Shown: in pieces, positions 43,131 to 51,879 of the stretch
Position numbering within the stretch: the stretch's first letter is position 1
Layout: the number at the start of each line of letters is the position of its first letter
Assembly (NCBI RefSeq): GCF_038002345.1
Contig: NZ_JBBOCJ010000001.1
Coordinates: 62,001 to 126,000 of the forward strand
Length of the DNA: 64,000 nt
From: Paenibacillus sp. FSL M7-0420
GTDB lineage: Bacteria; Bacillota; Bacilli; Paenibacillales; Paenibacillaceae
Direction: 5' to 3'
Notes under the pieces: generated by a model
The model's input: the letters and a program-made list of their open reading frames with translations, nothing else
Databases searched by the model: none
Told to the model about the DNA's origin: nothing
Program-made: the position numbers and the translations under genes

Positions 43131-43760
43131 GTAAGTGAAGGTAAGTGAGGGTAGTGCCATGAGTGCAAGTAGTGTAGTGAGTGCAGTAAGTGAAGTAGTG
43201 CAACAAGGAGCCGGTGAGTATACTGGGTGCGAGATGTATGTATGGATGATGGATGGTCAGATGGGTGTGCGGATGAGCGGGTTTGAGTAGTGGCGGGGCC
43301 TAAGGGGTACCAGTACATGCGGTATACTTAATTGCACTCCATACAACTAAATCGTCTGATAGATCATTAATGATCCCTATAGCTGCATTTCGTACAACTA
43401 ACCTGCTTTTTATAGCTTGATATCACTTATTCGGGCAGATTTAGTTGTACAGACTACAGTTATAGGAGACGAGCGATCCTTTTTACTGTTTTTAATTGCA
43501 CAGACTACAACTACACGGGTGAAGTGGTTCGCAACTTACATTACACCACCTGAGTTTGTTCTAGCCCATTGTATTTTCTACAACAGATGCTCCCTAAATA
43601 TGCCGCGAATTTGAATCTAATGCACTTCGTACAGCAGAAATCTGCGAAAGTGGTGCTTTGCGGCAAATAAACAAAAATCTGCTGTACGAAATACAGCAGA
43701 AGTTAATTTAGACTGGAATATAGCAGATTCTATTGCAGTAAATACAATCAGGAAGAGTTA
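43131..43760. repeat. Low-complexity stretch plus degenerate tandem array E (51-bp steps)
   Basis: 43131-43205 is a GT-rich stretch of imperfect AGTGNNGTAAGTGAAG-like units. From 43320 hairpin units recur: ACAACTA at 43343 and 43394 (51), TTTAGTTG/TTTAATTG at 43440 and 43491 (51), ACAACAG/ACAGCAG at 43580 and 43631 (51), with 11-22 extra bases between pairs. Cores are short hairpins such as TCTGCTGTA-CGAAA-TACAGCAGA (43680-43702). It fills the 740-base gap between two convergent operons. No ORF with an RBS is seen. Confidence 0.7.
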
Positions 43761-43861
43761 TGCCGCTACTGACAAGGCAGTGCCGAGTCACGAAGACTGT
43801 TGTTAGGCACAGCGAGGAGCTCGATCGTTAATGCAATTTCACCTTCGCAGCAGCTTGCCCC

Positions 43862-44704
43862 TTAGCTCTGGCTCTTCGCCTGCTCCTCGCGCATCCACTC
43901 TGAGAGCTGGCGCCGCATCCGGAGGAACTCCGGCGAATCGGCGATCTCTTCGCGGCGCGGGCGCGGGAACGGGACCTCCACGGTGTGGAGGACGGAGCCG
44001 GGACGCCCGGAGAAGACGTAGATGCGGGTGGAGAGCAGCAGCGCCTCTTCGATGTTATGGGTGATGAACAGCACGGAGCGGCGGTTCTCCTCCCACAGCT
44101 CCAGCAGCCAGCGCTGCATCTGCTCGCGGGTCAGCGCGTCGAGCGCGCTGAACGGCTCATCGAGCAGCATCAGCTCCTGCGGCGCGAGCATGGCCCGCAG
44201 GAAGGCGGCCCGCTGCTGCATGCCGCCGGACAGCATGTGCGGGTAGGCCCGCTCGAAGCCGCCGAGGCCGATCTTCGCCAGCCAGTGGCGCGCAGCCTCG
44301 CGGGCCTCCCGCTGCGGGGCGCCTTGCAGCTCGCCGCCAAGCAGGACGTTATCCAGTGTGCTGCGCCACGGGAACAGCGCGGGCTGCTGCGGCATATAGC
44401 TGATCTTGCCGCGCTGCCCGGTCACCGGGATGCCGTTCATGCTCACCGTTCCGGTATCCGGCAGCGTAAGGCCGCCGATGATATGGAACAGCGTGCTTTT
44501 CCCGCAGCCGGACGGGCCGACAATGGAGACGAATTCCTGCGGCTCCACGGTCAGGGACACCTGATCCAGCACCTGCGTCTCCCGGCGGCGGTGCTGGAAC
44601 GACTTGCTGATGCTGCTGACTTCGAGCGCAGGCGGCACACTCCGTGTACCCAGGCGTCCATCGACGTCCGCTTTCTCCAGTTCAATCCTCGTAAGCTCAG
44701 ACAC
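43862..44704 (-). CDS. ABC importer ATPase, ThiZ-like
   Basis: 280 aa from GTG at 44704 (AAGGAGG nine bases upstream). Walker A GPSGCGKSTL, Q-loop MPQQPALFPW, signature LSGGMQQRAAFLRAM, Walker B LMLLDEPFSALD, H-loop THNIEEAL. This is the SsuB/TauB/ThiZ group that serves NMT1-type binding proteins. It is the last gene of a TPP-riboswitch operon, so the substrate is a thiamine precursor, probably HMP or formyl-aminopyrimidine. Confidence 0.9.
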   Translation of the reverse strand: MSELTRIELEKADVDGRLGTRSVPPALEVSSISKSFQHRRRETQVLDQVSLTVEPQEFVSIVGPSGCGKSTLFHIIGGLTLPDTGTVSMNGIPVTGQRGKISYMPQQPALFPWRSTLDNVLLGGELQGAPQREAREAARHWLAKIGLGGFERAYPHMLSGGMQQRAAFLRAMLAPQELMLLDEPFSALDALTREQMQRWLLELWEENRRSVLFITHNIEEALLLSTRIYVFSGRPGSVLHTVEVPFPRPRREEIADSPEFLRMRRQLSEWMREEQAKSQS

Positions 44705-44766
44705 TTCGTCCAGCCTCCTTCAGTTCATTATGGTTACTTCCGTTTTGGATGATCCTTTCGTATACG

Positions 44767-45528
44767 TTAAGCTTCCTTGCGCGGCTTCCAGCGCACCAGC
44801 CATCTCTCCAGCAGGGCAATGAGCGCGAATAATACGAGACTCAGCAGCACGATAATGGCGATGGCCACGAACATCCGGTCCGCCCGGTAAGAGGCCTTCT
44901 GCAGCAGCATATAGTAGCCGATCCCTTTGTCGGCACCGATCCATTCGGCCACCACTGCGCCCATCACCGCATAGGTGGCGGAGATTTTGAGCCCGGAGAA
45001 CAGGGAGGGCAAGGAGCCGGGAAGCTCCAGCCGGGTGAAGATCTGCCACTTGCCCGCACCGGCCATCTTCATATAATTCATCATCACCCGGTCGCTTTGG
45101 GCCATTCCGCCCATGGCTGCAACAGCTACGGGGAAGAAGCAGACGAGGGTGATCAGGATGATTTTGGGCAGCAGGCCGAAGCCGAACCAGATAATCAGCA
45201 GCGGGGCCAGCGCAATGGAGGGCACATTCTGGCTGAGGATCAGCAGCGGATAGATCGCCCGCTTGACCCAGGGCAGCAGATGCAGCAGCAAGGCGGTGAG
45301 CAGGCCGATGCCTGTGCCGACCGGGAAGCCGATCAGGGTCAGCCGCAGCGTGGCGGCGGTGTGCTCCCAGATCCCGGAGGCGTTGTTCTTCGATTCACGC
45401 GCGATATCCGCGGGGCTGGGCAACTGGTAAGCCGGGATGTCGAACAGCATGACCGATAGCTGCCATATCCCGACAAAAAAGAGGACCGCCACAAAGGGCG
45501 GCCACACTAGCTTCCAGGTGCTTCTCAC
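44767..45528 (-). CDS. ABC importer permease, ThiX-like
   Basis: 253 aa from GTG at 45528, overlapping the previous stop by four bases. Six helices. The inner-membrane dissociation loop motif EAA is degenerate: MNYMKMAGAGKWQIFTRLELP with GSLPSLFSGLKISATYAVMGA downstream (split positions about 140-180). Same family as SsuC/ThiX. Confidence 0.9.
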   Translation of the reverse strand: MRSTWKLVWPPFVAVLFFVGIWQLSVMLFDIPAYQLPSPADIARESKNNASGIWEHTAATLRLTLIGFPVGTGIGLLTALLLHLLPWVKRAIYPLLILSQNVPSIALAPLLIIWFGFGLLPKIILITLVCFFPVAVAAMGGMAQSDRVMMNYMKMAGAGKWQIFTRLELPGSLPSLFSGLKISATYAVMGAVVAEWIGADKGIGYYMLLQKASYRADRMFVAIAIIVLLSLVLFALIALLERWLVRWKPRKEA

Positions 45529-45818
45529 GGCCGGTATTTCTCCGTCAGCTTCTCCATGCTGATGCCGCCCGGATTATGGGCGATCTTGATCTGTGAGATG
45601 ACACTAGGACTGCCGGAAGCGATCAGCGCCTCATGCATGTCGCGCACAATATCCAGCAGCTCGGACAGCTCGCCTTCCATCGTGGTCTCCAGCGGATTCA
45701 CCTGATGCTTCACGCCTGACTTTTGAATGACCTCTATAGCCTTGTCCACGTAAGGGATGGAATCCTCGTTGTTCGGTGTCTTGGGAATTACCTGAATGCT
45801 GAGCAGTGTGTTAGCCAT
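45525..45818 (-). CDS. MTH1187/YqgV-type thiamine-binding small protein
   Basis: 97 aa. ATG at 45818 follows AAAGGA at ten bases; an in-frame TTG two codons earlier is too near the RBS. The sequence (LLSIQVIPKT, IEVIQKSGVKHQVNPLETTM, EGELSELLDIVRDMHEAL) is the ferredoxin-like YqgV/UPF0045 fold, related to the thiamine-binding halves of YkoF. The operon placement between binding protein and permease supports a role in thiamine or HMP handling in the cytosol. Confidence 0.85.
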   Translation of the reverse strand: MANTLLSIQVIPKTPNNEDSIPYVDKAIEVIQKSGVKHQVNPLETTMEGELSELLDIVRDMHEALIASGSPSVISQIKIAHNPGGISMEKLTEKYRP

Positions 45819-45869
45819 GATCAATCATTCCTTTCAAGTTAGGTATAAGATTCCCGTCATGCGGGCTCA

Positions 45870-46946
45870 TTATGATTCCGGCAAAAATTCATTCGTAAAC
45901 GTACTCTCCGCATCCAGCGGCTTATCCAGCAGCTTCAGGCCGTACATCCAGTCGGCGTAATTCTTCCAGATCTCAAGCTTCTGCTCACCCCAGCGCGGGG
46001 CGTCGTCCTTGTATTTCGGGCTAAGCCATTTCTGGCTGGCCAGCACCAGCTTGGGGTCCAGATCAGGGACAGCATCGGACAAGACCGTCGCGGCTTCTTC
46101 CGGGTGGTCGATGGCGTACTGATAGCCTTTTGACGTAGCCTTAAGGAAGGCCTTCACCACTTCAGGGTGCTCGGCGATCTCCTTCTCGCTGGTGGTCAGC
46201 ACCGGAGTGTAGTAATCCAGCTGCGGAGCGTAATCCTTCAGATACAGCATATCCAGCGGCTCCCCGCGCAGCTCCGCTTCCACGCCGGTCCAGGCATAGA
46301 AGATCCAGGCGAAGTCAATATCCCGCTTCACGGCTGTAAAAAAGTCCGCTTCGCCGATATTCACCAGCTTCACCTTGGAGACATCCCCGCCTTCGGGGTC
46401 CATGATGGCTTTCATGGCAGCCTGCTCCGCAGGGGAGCCCCAGCCTCCGTACGTTTTGCCTTCGAAATCCTTCGGCGTCTTAATATTGCGGTCCTTCGGA
46501 GCCGCGAACCCGGAGGTATTATGCTGAATGATTGCAGCAATCGATACCAGCGGCACATCCTGCAGACGGGCCAGGGTCAGCGCCTCCTGGGCGCTGATGC
46601 CGAACTGGGCTTCACCAGAAGTGACCATTGTGTCGGAACCGGCAGCGCCCGGCTGTACAATCTGCACATCAAGACCTTCCTCCGCGTAATAGCCCAGCTC
46701 CTTGGCAGCATACAGGCCGGTATGATTCGTGTTCGGCGTCCAGTCCAGGGCAATCTTGACCGGGGTCAGCGCCTTAGGTGCATCCGTGGGTGCGGCTGCG
46801 GTTGCATCAGGTGCAGCTGTGCTGTTACCGGCAGCAGGTGCGCTGGCCCCCGCATTGCCGCTGTTGTTCCCGCCGCCACATCCCGCGACCGCGAGAACCA
46901 GCATAGAGCTGATCAGCAGCATTCCTGTTGTTTTTTTGACTCCCAT
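45870..46946 (-). CDS. NMT1/ThiY-type lipoprotein binding protein (thiamine precursor)
   Basis: 358 aa lipoprotein: signal peptide with lipobox LAVAGC (Cys 23), then an Asn/Gly/Ala linker to about 62. The NMT1/THI5 domain follows with ALDWTPNTNHTGLYAAKELG (KIALDWTPN block), FEGKTYGGWGSPAEQAAM and FAWIFYAWTGVE. ThiY proteins bind formyl-aminopyrimidine or HMP. It is first in the operon, under the TPP riboswitch. Confidence 0.92.
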   Translation of the reverse strand: MGVKKTTGMLLISSMLVLAVAGCGGGNNSGNAGASAPAAGNSTAAPDATAAAPTDAPKALTPVKIALDWTPNTNHTGLYAAKELGYYAEEGLDVQIVQPGAAGSDTMVTSGEAQFGISAQEALTLARLQDVPLVSIAAIIQHNTSGFAAPKDRNIKTPKDFEGKTYGGWGSPAEQAAMKAIMDPEGGDVSKVKLVNIGEADFFTAVKRDIDFAWIFYAWTGVEAELRGEPLDMLYLKDYAPQLDYYTPVLTTSEKEIAEHPEVVKAFLKATSKGYQYAIDHPEEAATVLSDAVPDLDPKLVLASQKWLSPKYKDDAPRWGEQKLEIWKNYADWMYGLKLLDKPLDAESTFTNEFLPES

Positions 46947-47023
46947 TTCTCTTTTTCTCTCCTTCCAGCAACCCCTGGTCTTCAGAGCTTACAGAAACCC
47001 TATTCCTGTACATCCTTAGAATC

Positions 47024-47050
47024 AAAAAAGCGTCCCGAAGATCGGGACGC
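47024..47050 (-). terminator. Terminator of the TPP riboswitch
   Basis: GCGTCCCGA / TCGGGACGC with a short loop, then TTTTTT on the minus strand, 77 bases before the thiY-like start. It is the expression platform of the aptamer upstream. Confidence 0.9.
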
Positions 47051-47107
47051 CAGTGACTTGCGTGAGGGGATTTCAGCTTCAGTACCGCTCAAGGCACTGT
47101 GCTGAAT

Positions 47108-47205
47108 GAAGATTCCTACGCTGGCATTATCCAGATCAGGTGTAAGGGTCAGTATCTTGTGGGATACAATCTCAGCCGGCCAATTCCAGCACCCCTGGTT
47201 CTATA
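47108..47205 (-). promoter_or_regulatory. TPP (THI-box) riboswitch
   Basis: On the minus strand AGGGGTGC, GGCTGAGATTG, ACCCTTACACCTGATCTGGA, TAATGCCAGCGTAGGAA: the conserved CUGAGA, ACCUGAUCUGG and GCGNAGGRA blocks in order. High TPP should favour the terminator and shut the import operon off. Confidence 0.95.
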
Positions 47206-47238
47206 AAGTTCACGGGTATTGCTATGTTCTTACGGTGT

Positions 47239-47267
47239 ATTATAGACGGCAGTCCTGCCGTTGTCCA
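47239..47267 (-). promoter_or_regulatory. Promoter of the thiamine-precursor operon
   Basis: On the minus strand TGGACA (47267-47262), 17 bases, TATAAT (47244-47239). The spacer contains ACGGCAG-GA-CTGCCGT, an inverted repeat that might be an operator or the end hairpin of the CorA-like gene 12 bases upstream. Confidence 0.75.
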
Positions 47268-47278
47268 CCCTTTGTGTC

Positions 47279-48730
47279 TTAATCCCTCGTATAATGCCGC
47301 TTCTTGCGGCGGCTGCGGATGCCGTTCCAGATCTCTCTCAGCGTTAAGCCGACACTGACGGTGATCCCGGAGAAGGTCAGGAACAGAGCCAGATACTCGA
47401 ACGCGGAATACTCCAGCATTTTACTCCAGTCGATCTGGCCCTTCAGATCCTCGATGACCTGATTCATCCCGTATATCCCGCTGATGACCGTGAATACCGT
47501 GAGCACCATCAGGAGTGTATCCCGCCGTTTGGCCTGGAATTTGTCCTGGTACTGGAACAGGTCATTCAGGGTCATTTTCACCTCATCGAACAAGGCATCA
47601 TTGCCATACACCTTACGCAGCTGAAAAAAAATCTCCCGCCCCTGCGACTGCGAGATCAGCTCCAGAAAATAGAATTTGGCCGAGAATTTGTTGATCAGGA
47701 AGATCAGATTCTCGATCTCGTCGTTGTCGTGGTTGATACGCAGCCGGGAGTGGAGGTTGGCGAGCTTCAGCAGCACGATTTTATGAAAAATACTCAGCAG
47801 CATTCCGTAATAATACTCGCCGTACATCTGGCTGATCAGCTGGGCGGCAATCTCCGGCTTCGCCCGGCTCACGCAGCAGAAGGTCTGCTCATTGGTCATA
47901 TAGTAGGTGTCCGGCCCCCAGCGGCTATAGCAATGCTCCCGGGTATACTGCTTGATATAGTCTGGATCACTTGCGCTCATATAGGGGGTGCCGTCGATGC
48001 TCAGACCGTCCACTTGGGAGGCCCGGTAGAGCAGCTCGACACTGATCTCTTCCTCATCCTCCGGGAGATTAACGCCGTAGAAGGCCTGCACCAGCATCCG
48101 TTCATCGACGAAGAAGGGCAGGGTCTCGAAATAATTGCCATTCGTCTCTGCAGGATCGAGATACGGCTCCAGCCCGGCTGCCAGATGCCTGAACACGAAG
48201 TCCTCTACCCGGGCAAAAGACTTCTTATGACAATGGATGAAGGTATGCTCATCCTGAACGCTTACATCCTCCAGGTTGCGGAACCGGTCGGCGAATTCGA
48301 GCACCATGCTGAAGGGGAGATTCTCCTCCTCAATAGCCACTCTTACCGTCAGGAAGCCCAGCTCGAACGGGCAGAGGAACACATCGGTCGACAGCACGCG
48401 GAAGGGAATCGTCTGGAAGGGCATTTGCAGCCCGCACAGCAGATCATTAGCCCGGGAAAAGCGGCGGAAGGAATCCCTGTCCTTCTCACGCGGAAACAAG
48501 ACATGAGCGGCAAACGGAAGATAGCTGCGCTCCATTTTCTCATGGGATACACAGTGATTCTCTCCGTAATAGGCATGCTCCAGTTCTTTGTTCTCCAGAA
48601 AAAAACGCGTAAATCCATCCTCCTGAAGACTCTCAATCAGCTCTTGATCGACTTCCGCCTTAATCGAAAAGGGGAAAATGAATTGCAGCAAGGCGGTATG
48701 CAGAGTGGGCTCGGAATGCGGTATAGCCAT
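47279..48730 (-). CDS. CorA-like membrane protein (GMN motif)
   Basis: 483 aa. A large soluble N-terminal part (1-400) is followed by two helices at the C-terminus (about 400-421 and 443-465). The first helix ends in the CorA selectivity motif YGMN (VISGIYGMNQ), and the tail is basic (RSRRKKRHY). The long helix before it (about 335-395) corresponds to the CorA stalk. The cytosolic part is longer than in typical CorA (about 320 aa) and I do not recognise its first 250 residues. A Mg2+ or other divalent-ion channel is the best guess. No neighbour suggests a partner. Confidence 0.75.
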   Translation of the reverse strand: MAIPHSEPTLHTALLQFIFPFSIKAEVDQELIESLQEDGFTRFFLENKELEHAYYGENHCVSHEKMERSYLPFAAHVLFPREKDRDSFRRFSRANDLLCGLQMPFQTIPFRVLSTDVFLCPFELGFLTVRVAIEEENLPFSMVLEFADRFRNLEDVSVQDEHTFIHCHKKSFARVEDFVFRHLAAGLEPYLDPAETNGNYFETLPFFVDERMLVQAFYGVNLPEDEEEISVELLYRASQVDGLSIDGTPYMSASDPDYIKQYTREHCYSRWGPDTYYMTNEQTFCCVSRAKPEIAAQLISQMYGEYYYGMLLSIFHKIVLLKLANLHSRLRINHDNDEIENLIFLINKFSAKFYFLELISQSQGREIFFQLRKVYGNDALFDEVKMTLNDLFQYQDKFQAKRRDTLLMVLTVFTVISGIYGMNQVIEDLKGQIDWSKMLEYSAFEYLALFLTFSGITVSVGLTLREIWNGIRSRRKKRHYTRD

Positions 48731-48777
48731 GGGTGGGTTCCATCCTTATTCGCAGAATACGGACCTTGTAGCTTCAA

Positions 48778-49956
48778 TTACCCTATTCTCCAGGCGGTTA
48801 CGCTCAGCACGAATAACAGCGCGGCAAAAGCGGCCAAAAGTCCCGAGGTCTGGGCGATCTGCAGATGATCCATGGACCAGCCGGTCAGCAGCGGCAGTAC
48901 TGCGCCGCCAATTCCGCCGGAGGCGATCATAATGCTGGGCGTCGATTCTTCCGCGCCGGGCAGCAGCTTACTGGAGAAGACCAGCGCGATTGAGAAGATG
49001 CCGGACATGAACAGGCCAAGCAGCAGGATGATCGCAAAAGCGGCAAGCCGGTGACCGGCGAACGGGAAAATAACGAGCAGCAGCAAAGCGGCAAAGCAGC
49101 TGACGAGCACATAGATGCGGTAGGAAATCTTCTCGGCGATGACACCGGCGAACAGTCTGCCCGCCGACATGGCGAGCCAGAAGAAGGTCACCGTGAGTGC
49201 AGCCGCGGCCTCGCTCATGCCCAGCTTCGCGATGAAGATCGCCGGCATGAAATTCACCAGGCTCATCTCAGTGCCTACATAAAGAAAGAAGAACAGAATG
49301 AACAAGCCAAGCACCACCCATTGATTGCCCTTGTAGGGCAAGGACAATCTTCTGGTGGTTCCCGCTGCCGCAGCGCGGTCAGGGCGGGCAGGCCGCTCAT
49401 TCAGCGCGCTGTCCAGCGGGCCGAAGCTGCTCTTCGCCCAGAAGAGCAGCGAGAGGAGGGAGCAGGCGGCAACGATCAGGAAGGCCAGCCTCCACTGCCC
49501 TGCGGCAATCAGCGGACTGGCCGCCAGCGGCATGAGCAGCGCCCCGACACCGAACAGCACCTCCAGCCGGCTCATGGCAACGGCCGTTCCTTCGGTGACT
49601 GCGGCTATAATAATCGTGCCGATGACGGCTTCGATCATCCCGAAGCCGAACCCTGCGGCTACGGCAATTACGTACATCCAGCCCCAGGGCGGGAGGAAGG
49701 CATAGGCAATCTCGGCGCATAGCAGCAGGCCGGTGGCAATCAGAATGCCGCCGCGCTTGCCGAACCGCCGGTTCAGCAGCGGCGAGACCAGTACGCCGGC
49801 CAGGAAGCCCGCGAACTGGCTGAAGATCAGCTCGCCCCCTGCACTGTAGCTGCGGTCATAATGCTGGAGCAGCACTGGCAGAATGGAGCCCAGCACAACA
49901 TGGGCGAGGCCGATTACGAAATAGGAGAGACAGCCGATCCAGATTAGTTTTTTCAA
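48778..49956 (-). CDS. MFS transporter, sugar/FucP-like
   Basis: 392 aa from TTG at 49956 (AAGGAG eight bases upstream), 12 predicted helices. SPLLNRRFGKRGGIL in the 2-3 loop and FGFGMIEAVIGT in helix 4 resemble the FucP/FHS group. LFAGVIAEKISYRIYV is the 8-9 loop. Substrate unknown. It lies 47 bases ahead of the CorA-like gene and may be transcribed with it. Confidence 0.82.
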   Translation of the reverse strand: MKKLIWIGCLSYFVIGLAHVVLGSILPVLLQHYDRSYSAGGELIFSQFAGFLAGVLVSPLLNRRFGKRGGILIATGLLLCAEIAYAFLPPWGWMYVIAVAAGFGFGMIEAVIGTIIIAAVTEGTAVAMSRLEVLFGVGALLMPLAASPLIAAGQWRLAFLIVAACSLLSLLFWAKSSFGPLDSALNERPARPDRAAAAGTTRRLSLPYKGNQWVVLGLFILFFFLYVGTEMSLVNFMPAIFIAKLGMSEAAAALTVTFFWLAMSAGRLFAGVIAEKISYRIYVLVSCFAALLLLVIFPFAGHRLAAFAIILLLGLFMSGIFSIALVFSSKLLPGAEESTPSIMIASGGIGGAVLPLLTGWSMDHLQIAQTSGLLAAFAALLFVLSVTAWRIG

Positions 49957-50063
49957 GAATAAGACTCCTTATGAATCAATTTATGAACAGATGGCGGGAT
50001 TCAGAATGAACGGGAAGGGTACACTATATTAGGCACAGGTTAATCATAAATCCAAACCAAGGA

Positions 50064-50098
50064 CGTGAATATATAAACTTATATTCACATGAATTTTG
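50064..50098. repeat. Left half of the dispersed element
   Basis: GTGAATATATAAACTTATATTCACATGAAT resembles the left part of the elements at 27294 and 39501 (ATATAAGAACTTATAT, TTTCACATGATAAAT); written in two pieces it is GTGAATATATAAAC and TTATATTCACATGAAT. It forms a ten-base hairpin just upstream of the next gene's RBS. Confidence 0.5.
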
Positions 50099-50116
50099 AA
50101 GGGAGCTGTGACGTCA

Positions 50117-50536
50117 ATGGATAACAAAGAGCTGGAGAAAACAATCATACAGGTGCTGGACGACAACAGGTTCGGTTCCTTCGGCACGATTGAGGCCGGT
50201 AACAAGCCTAAGGTGCGTTACATGGCGGTATTTCATGACGGGCTGTCCATCTATCTGGCAACTAACCGCAAGACGCATAAGGTAGAAGAGCTTCAGGATA
50301 ATCCTAATGCTTGTCTCTTGCTTGGCTATGAACAGGGCGGCGGCAAGGATGTACTGGAGATTGAAGCTACGGTTGCCGTGACGAAGGATGACGGCTTGCG
50401 CTCTAAGGTATGGAATGAGTCCCTGGAGAAATGGTTCAAGGGACCGGATGATCCCGATTATGTCATTCTTGAGCTGTCACCTTCACGGATTGAATATATG
50501 GGCAAGAACGGTGAGCACGGGGTATGGCAGTCTTAA
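50117..50536 (+). CDS. Pyridoxamine-5'-phosphate-oxidase-like (FMN split barrel) protein
   Basis: 139 aa from ATG at 50117; the RBS GGGAG is 11 bases away, and in-frame GTG at 50108 is too close to it. Split-barrel features: GSFGTIEAGNKPKVRYMAVF, ISIYLATNRKTHKVEELQDNP (as LSIYLATN and KVEELQDNP), and VILELSPSRIEYMG at the end. These are the general-stress-protein-26-like PNPOx relatives, which bind FMN or F420/haem. Not a true PdxH, since the C-terminal substrate motif is absent. The partial dispersed element lies in its leader. Confidence 0.82.
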   Translation: MDNKELEKTIIQVLDDNRFGSFGTIEAGNKPKVRYMAVFHDGLSIYLATNRKTHKVEELQDNPNACLLLGYEQGGGKDVLEIEATVAVTKDDGLRSKVWNESLEKWFKGPDDPDYVILELSPSRIEYMGKNGEHGVWQS

Positions 50537-50745
50537 TGGCTGTCTCCAGTAAAAGGATTGTGGTGGCCGGGAACCGGTGAATCTCCCGCCTAAGCCTAAG
50601 TACTGCATAGCCCGGCAATCCGGGCCTCTTACGGACCTTCATGGTTCATAAGGGGCTCTTTTTGCGGCTTCTTTCCTGATCGTGCCGGAGGAATCATGCT
50701 ATAATGGCCTCAGGTTATCGACATCATGAGGCGGAGGGGATTGCC

Positions 50746-51780
50746 ATGAACTGTGTTGATTGTGCTGACATCGACCCGATAGAGGATCAAGGGGAGCTGA
50801 AGCTCCGCCCCTGCTCTGATCCGCTGGCTGCTGCCATCCGGAATGCCGGTTATGAAGCATTTGAGACAAGCAAGACCTGTATCATTCCATATCATCGTAA
50901 GGAAGAGCTGTTGAAGCTGATAGAAATGCTGGTGGCGGCTAAGGACATAGCGGACTCCTTATCCGTATGCGTTAAGAGCAAAGGTGCCCCTGCGGCTCCG
51001 GACCGGTGGCTGACCTTCGATCAGCTGAAGGTCCGCTTCGCTAACGAGAATCTGGTGTCCATCATTATGAGCCATGATTTTTGCAGCCACATGCAGCCGA
51101 TTGTGAATTTCAGCGAGGAGATTGTCGGCTTTGAATTTCTGCTGCGCCCGCTGCCCCAGGGCAGTTATTTTCAGCCCTATGAGCTGTTTGAGATTGCCCG
51201 GCGGACAGGGTTTCATTCCTTTCTTGACCGGGCCGCCCGGATCTCGGCGATAGAGACCGGCAGTAAGCTGCTGCCCAAGGGCATTAAGCGGTTCATTAAC
51301 TTCCTGCCCTCTTCTATTTATAATCCCAAGTATTGTCTTACTCATACCTTCGAGGCGATCCGGAGGCTGGACCAGAACCCGGAGGATTATGTATTTGAAG
51401 TAGTGGAGACGGAGCAGATCAGCGATATTGCACATCTGCGCGCCATCTTCGCCGAATACCGCCAGCAGGGGATGCGGGTTGCACTGGATGATGTAGGCGC
51501 GGGCTACTCGACGGTTGAGTTGATGTCCAGCCTCCAGCCGGATTATGTCAAGGTTGACCGTAGCCTGATCAGCTTCTGTGACCGGGATGAGGGGAAGCAG
51601 CGGATGCTTAGAGAGATTATCTCCAGGGCTGGCGAATTCGGTGCAAGCCTGCTGGCTGAAGGCATTGAACGCCGTGAGGAATTCCTGGTCTGCCGTGATC
51701 TCGGTATGGACCTGGGACAAGGCTATCTGTTCGGGCTGCCGGAGGATAAGCCGCCGGGAAGGTTCGGAATTACGGCCTGA
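50746..51780 (+). CDS. EAL-domain protein with Cys-rich N-terminus and altered signature
   Basis: 344 aa from ATG at 50746 (GGAGGGG six bases upstream); the longer frame has no RBS. The N-terminal 80 residues hold MNCVDC and further Cys at 23, 45 and 75, possibly a metal or redox site. The EAL domain (about 105-340) has E130-F-L in place of E-A-L, but keeps RFINFLP, VVETEQ, DDVGAGYS, KVDRSLI, LAEGIE and GQGYLFG, so the metal ligands and catalytic Glu appear intact. It may hydrolyse c-di-GMP or act as a receptor. A perfect terminator follows. Confidence 0.88.
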   Translation: MNCVDCADIDPIEDQGELKLRPCSDPLAAAIRNAGYEAFETSKTCIIPYHRKEELLKLIEMLVAAKDIADSLSVCVKSKGAPAAPDRWLTFDQLKVRFANENLVSIIMSHDFCSHMQPIVNFSEEIVGFEFLLRPLPQGSYFQPYELFEIARRTGFHSFLDRAARISAIETGSKLLPKGIKRFINFLPSSIYNPKYCLTHTFEAIRRLDQNPEDYVFEVVETEQISDIAHLRAIFAEYRQQGMRVALDDVGAGYSTVELMSSLQPDYVKVDRSLISFCDRDEGKQRMLREIISRAGEFGASLLAEGIERREEFLVCRDLGMDLGQGYLFGLPEDKPPGRFGITA

Positions 51781-51797
51781 ACAGCAAGTATGATTCT

Positions 51798-51845
51798 CCC
51801 CGGATACCGGCAGACCTCAAGACTGCCGGTATCCGGGGATTTGTT
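51798..51845 (+). terminator. Terminator of the EAL gene
   Basis: CCCCGGATACCGGCAG and its exact complement, loop of nine bases (51798-51838), then ATTTGTTTT. Confidence 0.9.
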
Positions 51846-51879
51846 TTGCCAGTTGAAGGAAGAAAGGACGGAGAACAAC

